64,000 bases of DNA from Caprella mutica. Its lineage: Eukaryota; Arthropoda; Malacostraca; Amphipoda; Caprellidae. Location of the stretch: contig CANNZV010000864.1 of the NCBI GenBank assembly GCA_947561585.1, positions 186,001 to 250,000 on the forward strand, in the 5' to 3' direction. Positions 26,693 to 39,200 of the stretch are shown piece by piece. Each line of letters starts with the position of its first letter. Within the stretch, counting starts at the first letter, position 1. Made by a program: the position numbers and the translations under genes. The notes below the pieces were generated by a model. The model was not told the origin of the DNA. It searched no databases and saw nothing but the letters and a program-made list of their open reading frames with translations.

Positions 26693-26752
26693 GATACTTA
26701 AAACGCGTATCTGATACATGAAACGCATATCTGATGCACGAAGCACGTATCT
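26693..26752 (+). repeat. Three tandem copies of a 20-bp unit
   Basis: Units at 26693-26712, 26713-26732 and 26733-26752 follow the pattern GATACATGAAACGCATATCT with several substitutions each. A partly inverted echo (GTATCAGATTCATGGTGCACG) follows at about 26763. Small, degenerate and without coding potential. Confidence 0.7.
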
Positions 26753-28247
26753 TCAAAAAGCTGTATCAGATTCATGGTGCACGGGCGGCGTGATCTGAGG
26801 TGATTTATATTTAGTCTTAAATCAGTTGGAATGAGCAGCTGTCCCTGTTATTTTATCTCTTATAGGGAGGCAGGTGTCTATGGAGTCATTGAGTTTATAA
26901 GACGCCTTGGCACCTCATTGTTCAATTGGAACTGTGAATCATCCACTTTTGACCTTCTATTAATAAAAAAAAATGTTATTTTAATATATGATATTATACT
27001 GAATAAAATTGAAAACTTGACACATGTTTCAAACAAATTATGATGACGATTATAACCTGTGGTATTTAATTTATCTGAAATTTTGACATTTTACGTTTTT
27101 GCATCATGGTTTCATACTAATTTTGTTTCCTTCTTTTCCAAATCGGTGCGGAATTACGTTTGATAGAAAAAAGATGTCTTCACAAATTAGGTTAAAGTTT
27201 GAAATTTATGCAGAAACGATATTGTGATGGATTGGCCTGAAATTGATGGGCTCAGAGGCGAATAATGATTGGATAATTCGCAGATCGTTGTGTCACGCTC
27301 CGTGAATCGTAATCTTCGTAATTGAAGCTCAGAATCATGTCATGAATTCGAATTTCTTTCCTGAGGCTCATTGAAGGTTTTTTTTGCCATTTTCAGGAAA
27401 AAATTACGTTTACAATATTAATTCATTGATTTATTTAATTCAACGTAAGAGTGAATGATTTGAACTGAATTTTCAATTCAAAGTCATATACCGGTCTGGA
27501 TATATACATATAATCGCCATATCCATTATACCAGTACAAGGGTTATATTTACCTAATTTCTGACGTTATTGTTGGATGTGTTCGATAAGGAGAAAAAAAG
27601 CTAACAAGTGTTCCAATTTGTAGTGAATTACGATTATCTCTGGTTGAATCATTCACCACTTTTGGATTTAGATGATCTTACTTCATCGATCAAATTCCGA
27701 CGTACGATCTGCAATTACAATAAACGCTTTTTAACCAGGGGCTGTCCATTTTAATTGAGTTCTCCTGTGCAATTAAAATCAAAGTAACGAGATTTATCAG
27801 ATAATTTCCATTGCTAAAAAAAAGTGACAATGAGTAATGGAAGCCATTAAAAGTTCATTGGATGATATATTGAAATATATATATTTATTGCCATGCGTGA
27901 CAATAATTAATCTCATTGTGGAAATTACATTTTATTGATTATAAATTATTTCAATTCATGCAAAACTAGTAAAATAAAATCATGCCCTTGGCCATTAATG
28001 GAAAAACATTGCCCTTATAAATAATATTTTATGATTTCAAATTGATTATTTATTACAAAATATAAATAAGTAGAAATTTCTTGTTCTATTTACATTTAGT
28101 TTTCATGTACAAAAAAGTTGTAACTAAAGTTTCACATAAGATAAATGTAATAGGTTTTATTATATTCTCCAATCATTTAGTTGATTTATATTATCTTTTC
28201 GCCACCCACGCATTTCATTAGATTAAATAATATTGCATGTGTCAGGC
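26753..28247. other. Non-coding stretch, no gene seen
   Basis: A 70-codon frame at 26831-27043 starts within a modestly GC-richer patch and then runs into A/T-rich, low-complexity codons. I cannot assign it to a family, and no splice-site context rescues it. Confidence 0.4.
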
Positions 28248-28435
28248 CATGTCTCATCGGTAATGCCCCCTATACCCAAAACCTGGTCTGACAACCACCT
28301 GCCTTTTGGAGCCCTCTGATTGGTCCACAGAGTACACCTGTGTCTGCGACCTTACCAAAGTCGCAAGTGATTTGGTACATACCTTGCCCCGCACATTGGG
28401 TATGTGCGTGGAGGCGTACCATTTGGAAAACAAAA
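28248..28435. other. GC-richer block next to the 32-bp minisatellite, possible exon
   Basis: About half G+C in an otherwise very A+T-rich neighbourhood. A 64-codon minus-strand frame (28270-28464) covers it, and on that strand GGGGCAAG is followed by GTATGT, a good splice-donor consensus. The translated frame has five scattered cysteines but matches no domain that I recognise. It could equally be a fragment of a dispersed repeat. Confidence 0.3.
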
Positions 28436-28437
28436 AT

Positions 28438-28948
28438 TGATGTACTATCGTAAAAAAGAGTCACTGTGATGATGTACTATCAGAGAAAAGAGTCACTGTG
28501 ATGATGTACTATCAGAGAAAAGAGTCACTGTGATGATGTAATATCAGAGAAAAGAGTCACTGTGATGATGTACTATATATCAGAGAAAAGAGTCACTGTG
28601 ATGATGTACTATCAGAGAAAAGAGTCACTGTGATGATGTACTATCAGAGAAAAGAGTCACTGTGATGATGTACTATCAGAGAAAAGAGTCACTGTGATGA
28701 TGTACTATCAGAGAAAGAGTCACTGTGATGATGTACTATCAGATAAAAGAGTCACTGTGATGATGTACTATCAGAGAAAAGAGTCACTGTGATGATGTAC
28801 TATCAGAGAAAAGAGTCACTGTGATGATGTACTATCAGAGAAAGAGTCACTGTGATGATGTACTATCAGAGAAAAGAGTCACTGTGATGATGTACTATCA
28901 GAGAAAAGAGTCACTGTGATGATGTACTATCAGAGAAAAAGTCACTGA
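28438..28948 (+). repeat. 32-bp minisatellite, about 16 units
   Basis: Sixteen units of about 32 bp, each containing TGATGATGTACTATCAGAG followed by AAAAGAGTCACTG. The interior copies are nearly identical. Most differences are one- or two-base changes in the A run, or an extra TATA (28576 region). The first and last units are diverged, so the array edges are clear. No coding potential in any frame. Confidence 0.97.
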
Positions 28949-31289
28949 TCTTGTGATATTTTATGTAGCTCTGAGGTTTTGTTGTTTTCATTATACAATT
29001 CTTATATTTTCTTGTAGTCAAAGAAAATTGAATTTCAACATTACTATTATAGAATTTCGTATCTAAATTATTAATGAATAGTTCATAGATCAAATATAGA
29101 TTTCATTTTAATGAAATAATTAGTACTCTCATTTCGTTCTATTGGTTATTCTCATATTATGTAACAAAACCAATTAAAACTTTTGTCATGACAAGTGCAT
29201 TGCTCACATTTTTTGAAGTAATCGAAGCAATCGATTTTATTCATGATATGATACAAATTACTTGCCTATTGTAGAAAAGGAATACATGGAGATAGTGAAT
29301 AATCTATTGAAAATATTTGAATAAGATACTTTTTTCCAAAATATTTATGCTGAATGAAAATGCACGATGAATTCTTTTAACAAACGGTAAATAAAACAGT
29401 CCAATAATCAGAGCGTAGATAATATGCTATACTTAAGATATTAAGAATTTCTCATCAAACCCACAATAATTATTCGAGTGAGAAGGATTAAGCTTACATT
29501 TTATATGAATAAGTTTTCTGTTCGAGTTTTTCGAACTATAATTCTTATTGTGTACTAAATCCTATTATGAAATAAACTATGCTGAGTTTTAAGTCGTGAA
29601 TCTTTTGTGCGGAAAATATTCGCATAATGTTGGAATGGATGGAAGAATGAGATTTCTCGTTAAATTTGTGAACAAAGCTGTAATAAGAGACCGGAAATTC
29701 TACCGAGAATTTGCTACTATATTAAAAAGAGAGAATTATGTTCCCTGGGAGAGTATAGTATATGATCGATACAATCCTTAGCTTCGTGTATTTTTTCTAC
29801 CGTGAAATATTGTTACAATTTCCCACAATATTAACAATACGGTTTTATCCGTAAATATATAATGCTATCAAATTGACAATAACATCGTCTTCGAATAATT
29901 AAAATGAGAATATGTCAAGTTAATCACTTTATTTGTACCCATAACACAGACACTGCTCCTGCTTTTAATCCTATTAGCAAAGGAATTACCATTAACAAAC
30001 TGTGCAGCAAATGCTCAGAGATGCATGAACTGCTTTATAACATGTTCAAATGAACAACACAATTCTAGACCAGTGGAGCCTATATACACGAATCTACTAT
30101 AGGGAATTCGTAGAATTGTTGTATTTAAAATAATTAATATATATACAACTTCCACTTTTGAAATATTCCTATGTTTTTCGTACGGTGATTTAAATGAGTC
30201 TTGTATACATCCAAACATTTGACTGTTTACTTAATATTGGAGATTTTTATTTTAATAAAGAATATTTAATTACCAGATATAGATTTATAATCACAGATCA
30301 TCTGCCTTCGAATGGTGACTACAAAAAATATATCTTATATAAACGAAAATAACTAATTCGGTGAGAACTAATAGAATATTTATAACAAATTTAAAACATT
30401 CATATTATAGTCTATCCTATTTTTAGGATATTCCCAACACTAATGTCTGAAATTACGATATTTTATAATAATAATATCCCTATTATAAATATTCTTTTTG
30501 TGACAATATTGGAAATCCTGGAAAATGGTCATCCAGAATGTTGTTAGTTTTACCACCCAAAAGTTGTGGTTAATTTCCAATCATTAACTATAGGGATTAA
30601 TTACAGGTGCACCAAACCTCACCACAACACGTGACAAATCAGGTGAAATGGGAATAGAAATCATCCAATACGTATGTGTGTGATAGATCCTTTTCCTTCT
30701 TTCATAGAGAAGGAAACTGATATTTAGCTAGATGAAAAAGAAGTATTTGAATTAATTTACTTATTATCAAATTGTTTATTTTTACATGCGTCAAGCTTAA
30801 TCAGATATTACAGTGTGTGAATTTGATTACAAATAATGTATTGACTTCTATCAATATACAAACGCTATAATTCATTCAACTAAAGTTTGGCAAAAAATGC
30901 CAGATTCTATACGATGTGTATTATATTTACATACAATTCCACTAATCACAGATGTTCAAAATACCAACTGCTACATATCTCAATTCTTGCCCACCTGTTC
31001 TCACATACCTGCATTGTGGTAATTACTCCTCACACCTGTATATTTATATCACTACAGGTATATAAGCAGCTTCCGATTTAGCAGTGCATTATTATGAGGA
31101 AATGCACATTCCTGTTCACATTTAAATTCTCTATCGTAATTCTGTGTATATCTTTTATGAGAATGGGACTTTACTGGAAATAAACAATTATACAGAGTGT
31201 TGAAATATGATAACAAAATATTCAATTACCACACCCATATTTAGACATATTTAAAACTTTCAATTCAAATAACAAAAAAATATTTATTT
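28949..31289. other. Non-coding stretch, no gene seen
   Basis: A 61-codon plus-strand frame at 29596-29781 has a rather protein-like mix of charged and aromatic residues (for example RDRKFYREFATILKRENY). It lacks a good start, flanking splice signals or a family match. The rest is A+T-rich and featureless. Confidence 0.4.
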
Positions 31290-31351
31290 ATTATATCATT
31301 TTTCTCATATGACCGAAGATGTGAATCCGACCGACATTTCGTAGCTTACCC
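31290..31351. mobile_element. Degenerate half-copy of the 17.4-kb MITE
   Basis: The sequence TTATATCATTTTTCTCATAT, then GACCGAAGATG, and finally GCTTACCC aligns with the inner junction and right arm of the element at 17379-17544 (TTATATCGTTTTTTCTTATA, GACCGAACATG, ACTTACCC). Several substitutions fall in the middle. No matching left arm is visible upstream, so it is truncated. TA follows the GCTTACCC end, as in the intact copy. It lies about 210 bp upstream of the start codon of the Ig gene, so it may fall in or near its promoter. Confidence 0.7.
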
Positions 31352-31560
31352 TACCTGTTCATTTTTCTAAGCCAAATCCAATCAAGAGAAAAGGTGGGAA
31401 AGATTTGTCTCAACCGCATGTGTTTCAGCTGCCAGTATACCTGCAGACTTGGTGTGTGGAGGTTGTGTTCCTTTGCTCCATAGACAGTTTGACTGACGCC
31501 TCGGATTGTGTGAATTTGTGGATACTTTTTTTATAAATACTTCAGGTTGAGCAATTTGAA
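31352..31560 (+). promoter_or_regulatory. Probable 5' UTR and promoter-proximal region of the Ig gene
   Basis: GC-richer than the surrounding DNA and directly upstream of the first coding exon. An in-frame TAA at 31534-31536 closes the reading frame before the ATG at 31561 and supports that start. TTTATAAATA at about 31530 is too close to the ATG to be a comfortable TATA box, so the transcription start is probably further upstream. I cannot place it. The minus-strand 61-codon frame here is a shadow. Confidence 0.45.
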
Positions 31561-34500
31561 ATGGCAAACCTGTTATTTGTGACGTTTTTGCTTCTTGGAA
31601 TTTGGGCAGGTAAGGATAATTAGCTGTACTAAGAACATGATTTAAAAATTTATTAGCATGATGATAATTGAGTGGGTATTAATAATATATTCATATCTTA
31701 TATAACATTGTCAATTATTTTTGGTAACATGTTTCAAAAAAGGCAGCTCCTGTAAGATAAGACACAGGAAATCTGTTTAATTATCGTCAAATAATGAATT
31801 GAAATCAATCAAATCAGGCACAATAACATATTCATACGAACCATAATGTCATACTTTTTATTTAATATAATTTAGAATTATTTTACACATCAATTGTTAA
31901 TTATCATTAGAACACTTTGTTATTTCTGAATACTTTTTGTCTCAAATTCATTTTCTTCACATTGATATAAAATAGTTTAATTACATTTTTTTATTAAGCT
32001 AATCATCAGATCTTCTTAATATCTAAATACTTTTATAAGATATATCTAATTCATTCGATACAAATAATTCATCACAAAAATGAACTTAATTAATTACATT
32101 AAATTCAATCAATCACATTTTTTAGTGTTCCATTACATTGATAATTATATTCAGATCTAATTATTTTGATTGGCAAGCTAGATTTCACTTTCCCATGCTG
32201 ATTGAATTCAATCAATTACTTAGCTTTCTAACGAGGGAAATGAAGAGCAAAAAACAAAGCTAGGAATTATCTCCCCCGAACTGCCCTGGGAAAGGCAATC
32301 AGCGCAGTTTATTTCGACTGATGATATCTTACAAAATAAAATCAATTCGATATTATAGAGCAATAATTTTGGGATTAAAAGGCTACATGTAATATATAAT
32401 AGATATAGAAAATAATATACATTAAATTATTTGTCATTGAATATATTTATTATACTTTCACTGTAATTTGTACTACTTTATTTAATATAATTTATTGTAT
32501 TCTCTCATTTTTTCCTAACTTTTTATTTAATATCTAAAAAATGAAATTCAGTTTGTCGTATGATAATTAAATATAAATATTTACATTAATCTATATAATC
32601 AAAATAAATTTTATGTAAAAAATATTTGATAACATTTAATACCCTAAAATATTTCATGCGATATTACGTCAAAGTTATTCGATATATTTACGCTAAAATA
32701 TAATAAAATAGTTTGATATCAAAGTGTATAAAAAGAAATGATATTGATATTACATTGAATAAATTAAACATTATTCACATAGTAATAGCTTATATAATTG
32801 ACTGAATTTTCATTACATCGAATTAATACGATGAAATAAAAAGACATCTTTTCCCCTTTATTAATTATTAGCAAACGAGCTACAAGTTTAATTTGTTTAT
32901 AATTTCTCATATGAGTAGATACAAAATAAGGATGTTTCCCCCATTCCACGAAACACATTATTATTCCTACACTCATTTGGGTCTAGTGTTTACAGAATAG
33001 TTTTAATTTACATTCCTAAAGTAGGAGTACACAAAATAGGAGTAGGAGTACTTTTGTTAGCAATAATAATCATCATCCATGCGCTCATCTCATTAATTTC
33101 AAGTGGATTTGCCAACAAAACAGCAATGCCGACTGCATTTCTAGACCTGACTGTTAAGATAGACCTTTTATATGCATATCTATAGAAGAACTGAATAATA
33201 TAACAAGTAGAATAATGTAGTCATATTTTCTAATAACTTGTCATAAATAGCTATATTAATTTTTACTAGGCAAAGCTTAAATATATCTTAGATATCATTT
33301 AAATAGAATATTAGTTCATATAATTTATAATACTATTCTAGTATTTATATGTTTTAAATTTACCAATCGTTTGTTAGTTAATATATACACTTGCTATCAA
33401 TACAATTTCCATTTAATTATCACTACTTTTACACCTGTTCATACTTCCTAATCGAAATTGTTTTCTCTTTGCCAAGGTTCCACCACATCATTGACAGTGG
33501 TGGGTGTGGTGGGGGGCGGGGCAGTGGTTAACAACTCCCGCCCCCTGGTGGTTATGGACTGTCACTATAAGATCAGTCCGGGAGAAGAAGCGGGCCTCAC
33601 CGTCACTTGGTACTACGGGAAGAATCCCACGCCCGTATTTCAGTGGATTCCTGGGTCATATCCACAGGTATGGTGAAAATATTTAGTTCAATATCATCTT
33701 TTGTCATGTTTTCTATAGCGAAATATTAGAATATTTTTAATGAAGTTGTTGTTTTTGTGTAGTTGAGTAGAATATAAATTGCAAGATATAGACTTGCTCC
33801 TATTCGAAGACTTAATACTTTTTTTATTTGCTGCAATGATTTCATGTTCTGTAAAGCAAAATACTTGCTTAATATGATGCATATTTCACAAATTGCGGTT
33901 TCTATAGACTGTACATATATCATCTAACCCTGTATTCATTCTCCATTGCAGGCATTAGGTCTCCTGAAAGACAGACTGGATCTGAAGTACCAATCTTCTC
34001 CCGATGCTTTACGTCAGTACACCGCCTTGGCTTTCATTGCACCTACGACAGAACTAGCTGGCGACTACACCTGCAAAGTAGGCACTTACTACGCCGAGGG
34101 CTCCGCCACCGGCAAATTCATGGTCTACAGTAAGTACAGAGTCTTGTGCAGTAATCAGTACATTAGAGTTACAGTGTCATGGCTTAAATTTATTAATTGT
34201 TAGGGATAAGATCCTAATATTGCATAAAATTGTTAAATTGGTAGCTTTACACTCAAAATTACATCTTGTATAATTGTAAGACTTTGGCTTATCTACGTGT
34301 TCCTTAGAAATTAATATTCATACGGAAAGTTTACAGTACAAACTAAGATATACTGTAGATCCTAATTTAAGTTCCAGCTTTCGATTTTGTCATATTAAAT
34401 GTTGTTATTCCAGCTCCTCCGTCTGAGTTCGACATGAAGATGTCGAAACCCTCTCTGGGAAAGGTAACAATCGGGTGCAAGGGTGTCGATTCTTATCCGG

Positions 34501-36173
34501 AGCCAAAGATAACTCTCTTCAAAACTGATGTCAGGACTCAAAGGTATGGAAACTTAACGATGGTTGCGAACTGCAATCAATTATTCAAAGATTTGTATAT
34601 TACTATAATAAAGTTTCCTGAAATAATAATTTAGCATAACTTCAATCATTGATATGTTTTTTCAGACACTAAAGACAATAATTCTGACGATAATGCTTGA
34701 AATTATATTTAACGAAGAAATCAATCGCCGATTTTAAATTTTCTGAGTGTGAATGACTTATAATCGATATTAATGATTTATACATAGGGATAAAGTATTG
34801 ATACATCAATCAATTTTAATGCATCCATTAGCGAGCTTAAACATTAATCTTCTACTTCCAGACGCTCACTGATGGCCACACGCTACCAGAAAGACTATTC
34901 GGCCAATTCGAACCATTACACTCTGAGTGCCGAGGCTTCGATTCTCGGACATCAACTCATCGGTGAGACGCAATTCGAATGTCTTCTCACAATTCCAGGC
35001 ACTGACTACAGACTTCAAGAAACTTTGCTCTATTACCCTGGTGAGTGATGGCATCTGATTGCTTTGGTGTATGTCTGGTGACTTGAAATGGAGTGGTGCG
35101 TGTCGATATCTTCAATGGAGCTATGGATTGAACTTGTGTCAGAACAAACCCTCTGACAGACCTGTCTTGTATATATAATATTGAAGTGGTACTATTACCT
35201 ACTGTTTGAAATGGTTAGAATTAACCTAAAGAGAAAATTGTGGAAGGGCAATTGATATTATGGGCAATTGTAACTAAATCTATGCGATTTAAATACAAGG
35301 AGATATGGTTAAAGAGGGATCGTTGAAGATTAAAAAGACATTACATAGTTTATATCTTGTTTTTCCCACCTTAACTTTATCTCTACATACATTCGTTTGA
35401 TAACAGTATTCGTTATATTCAAAGTTGTTGATTTTTGTGTAAAATTGATTATTTTTTTCGAAGTATTAATTCTAATCCATTCATGTTTTATTGTTCACAG
35501 GTGCAATCACAGCTGCCCATACACATTCAGGTGAGATTTTTTCTGAGAATATATTGTACTTTTTTTTAAATGAATGAAAATTGAATTGATATTGCGAATG
35601 TATTTGTATTGAAAATTATATTTGGAAAGTGAATTTTTATTGAAAATTTAATTTTTATAAAAAATTGAATTTGTAGTATTAATTGAATTTGAATTGAAAG
35701 TTGAATTTGTAATAACAATTGAATGTATATTGAAAATTGAATTTCTATTGAAAATTGAATTTCTATTGAAGAAAATTGATTTTGTAGCATTTGAAAATTG
35801 AATTTGAAATAATAATTGAATTTGCATTGAAAATTGAATTTCTATTTTTATTGGAAATTGAATTTGTATTAAAAATTTAGAATTTGTATTGAAAATTGAA
35901 TTTGAAATAAAATTTGAATTCAATTTCTATTGAAAATTGAATTTGCGTTGAAAAATGTAACTATGTTTATTTGTCAGCTGTAATCATCTTAAGATTATAC
36001 TATTTTTTATTGTTAATAAATAATTTTTTTAGTGTTGCAACTATTTAATATTGATCTTTTTCTTATTTTCAGGGCGAAGTGCATACAGTGGCTCCGAACA
36101 AATGAAGTCAGGACTATTTACCATCATAGCACTATCAGCAATAGCTATGATAAACTACTTAATTCACAGATAA
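31561..36173 (+). CDS. Two-Ig-domain cell-surface protein, 285 aa, seven exons
   Basis: Exons: 31561-31609, 33477-33667, 33952-34129, 34414-34543, 34862-35040, 35501-35530, 36073-36173. All six introns are GT...AG, the phases are consistent, and the joined frame is 858 nt including TAA. Residues 1-17 form a signal peptide (MANLLFVTFLLLGIWAG). Ig domain 1 pairs Cys45 with Cys121, with Trp61 in the core and AGDYTC before the second Cys. A conserved-looking VFQWIPG lies at 70-76. Ig domain 2 pairs Cys161 with Cys223 and lacks the core Trp. There is one sequon, at Asn35. Residues 266-283 are hydrophobic and followed only by HR, as in a GPI-anchor signal or a terminal membrane segment. Known: insect Ig proteins of the beaten-path type have two such domains and often a GPI tail and act in cell recognition, notably in axon guidance. 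Inferred: this is a member or a relative of them. I cannot name the orthologue. Confidence 0.9.
35572..35960 (+). repeat. Degenerate 16-18-bp repeat array inside intron 6 of the Ig gene
   Basis: Loose tandem copies of ATTGAAAATTGAATTTG, often separated by TAT or AATA variants, fill most of the intron between the 30-nt exon and the last exon. The frames open on the minus strand here (35566-35790, 35648-35923) are Asn/Ile/Phe/Gln repeats generated by the array and are not genes. Confidence 0.9.
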
Positions 36174-36292
36174 AGATATGTGTAAATAGTATATGTAAAT
36201 AGTTTGTATATAAATTTGTTGTTACATGTTCAAGTGCCTGTGATATTTAAATATTATTTATTTATTTAATAAAATCATACCATTTTCACATT
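36174..36292 (+). promoter_or_regulatory. 3' UTR and polyadenylation signal of the Ig gene
   Basis: AATAAA at 36268-36273 lies 95 bp after the stop codon, with T-rich and CATTTTCACA sequence just after it. The expected cleavage point is about 36285-36295. No competing signal lies closer to the stop codon. Confidence 0.65.
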
Positions 36293-39200
36293 AAAATCTC
36301 GATTAATGTAACTAGTTCAATGTTCATTTCCATATACACTCATTATGATTTGCCATCTTTAATATATTATATAAATAATGTAAATATGAAGAATATATCT
36401 ATATAAGTCTCCCCTCCATGTTTCATTTACATGTTTTACCATCCTGTAAATTGCTACTGAGAGTAATTGATAATTAATATTTGAGTGATCTTCTATTGTA
36501 TGAAAGAAGTGTGGTAAAAAAATAATTTATAGGGGGAATTTCAGTAAAAAAAATCAATTTAACTTATAGGGGTAATATATGTAAAAAAAATCAATTTATT
36601 TTATAAGAAATTGAAATTGTTTCTAAGAACATATCTAAAATCATGAAAATGAAAATGTTTTTTCATATTATTTTGTAGCAAATCTGAATCTGTTTTAGAA
36701 AAAGCGTCAAAAATAAAAAATTATATTATAAATCTTTATAATATATAATCTCATATTTTACGAATTCATTTGAAATGATGGTTTGGATAATTAAAAACAC
36801 GATGTTATAACAATATATACAGTTTTAAACAGCTAGTTTGTTATATATTTTTTTTTAAAGCGTAATATATTTTTCATACGTAAGTATAAATACGAAGCAT
36901 CATCTATACTTTAATCACCATGAGAAATGTATACATTATCTTAATCTTCTCCCTATTGTTAAGCACTAAACTAACAAAAGATATTTAATTGAACTACAAG
37001 GATATTGCTTAGTCACTGGGGTTGTATTAATGTTGTTTAACAACATATAGGGAATTACTACAATTGTTAACTGAATTAAATAATGTTTTTTTGTGTAGAG
37101 AACACAACAAACATATTTCTAATTAACTATTGAAATGAAATCGTTTGTGTTAATTTCAAAGGGTTGATTCAGTGTATCTTTGGACAGATTTTTGCCAAGG
37201 TTTTCTTCCTTTAAATTGTAATTAGCGATAAAAAAATCTCATTCAATTCAAAATTCTACACTAAATTCTCGATTCAAACATTTTATGAATGATTGATGGT
37301 TGATATTTTATGATCTGAATTGTATTTATTTTGATGAAAAACATTCAAATTAAATTTTAATTTTATATAAATGTTTTAAATTAAATATTTTTTCTTAATA
37401 AAAAACTGTATTATCATTTTTTTATGAAATGGAATTTAAATGAAATAAAAACTGTACTAACATTATTTTTCAATAAAATAGAATCTTCACGAAAAAAAAA
37501 TTACAGCAAATATTTGTTAAATTAATTCTTTTTAATCAAATTAAATTTAAATGAATTATAATTTTACCACAATGATCAGTAGACCAATTGTCAAGTGCTT
37601 AACTCCACTTTGTTTCAAGCCATGCCTGTTATTCAGAACCAAGTCTTGAATACCACCAGTGGATTAGCTTTTGTCTTAATCCTAATCCCCCCATAATCCC
37701 ATGAGATGCTAATTGTCATGACGTCAAACACGTCAAAAATCTCCTTTTTCGGGTCACCAAATCTGAAAAGATGCACCAGGTTTTAATTACCGTCAGTGGG
37801 TGTATGATTTGAAGTGACTGAACATTTGGATTGGTTTAGACATTTAGGTAATTAATGCACATCATCCCTGTAGAAATTATTGGGGTGACTGTTTAAATGT
37901 TTGTTGAAGTTAATTTGATTTCATTGTCAAACTTAATTAGATGAATTGTTAAAAAAATGTATTATAGTATTGAATTGAAAACAATATTAAATTTAAAACT
38001 TATTTAATAATAATGAAAATTTCTTTACTAAGAGTCACTTAAATTCCTATCTAAAATTTGTGTTTAGTATATCGAATATTAGAATTTTTACTAAATTTTT
38101 CTTACTATCTCAACACTTAGAAATTGATGATTATGATTCAAATTCATTTTAATTATATATGCTAATAGAAAATCTATGTAAGATACATATATATAAGTAT
38201 TTTAAAGTTTAGTAGAAAATAAAATTAGTATTAAAAGAAAAATTATTAATCAAACCAAGTTATATAAATTTTCCAAAAGGAATGTTTCTAACTATGCGGT
38301 TCATACATTCTTTACTGTTTTTAGTAGGTACTACAAAGTGTTTTACTTGCATTACAGACTGTTCATTGCATCATATAATAATTATCACCAGGGTAAGTAT
38401 AGAGTGCTCTCCCTATGTCTTTTATCATATCATGCTTTTTGTACAGCATTCAATTCCCTTTGTAAACTCTATATAATAAAGAGAATGGGTATCGAGTTGC
38501 CATACACCACCATATCTAGTTACCGGAGTATCCTGCTATTTGTAGATAGAATTCTTTGAGAAATACCTCCTGTATTCCATAGTATTCACTTTTGGAATCT
38601 CGGTGGTTTAATTTAAAGAAAATATTTGGAACTTTAATAAATTATTTTGAAGGAAAATTAAGGTTATGAATTTTTTTTAGTAATATAATAATTGGAACAT
38701 TTTCATCAATTGGAAAATATTTGTACTTTTCTTTAAAAATAGTAGAAAAGGTATAATAATTTGTTTAAATTTGTTTTCATAAATTCAATTTGAGCATTAT
38801 TTATATAAATATATAATTTGGACCATGTATTATTTTTAATGAATGAGCATGCAGAAATTTTGGTAAATTATTTAGAAATATATAAATACCGAACCAATTG
38901 GAGATAACCCTTCCTTGAAAACATAGATTTTTATGATATAAATCGAAAAGATGTTTATTTGATTGAATAATATCTCAACATTACCATTTTTAGTAATTGT
39001 CATGTATATTAAAAATATCCATCCATTCTAAATAAAATAATTACTAAATATCATTATGAAGAGAATATGTCGTATCTGCTAAGTCACACCGATTGAATAC
39101 AGTTCATAATTTATAAAGGTTTCCACATCAATATGCAAATAAATGAGGGGAATATAACTTGCGCTGTAGGGAAAATTATTACTTTAATGTAAACAATGAT

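Noticed and set aside
29596..29781. 61-codon frame with protein-like charged and aromatic residues
   Set aside because: It needs a non-ATG start, has no clear splice sites, and matches nothing I recognise.
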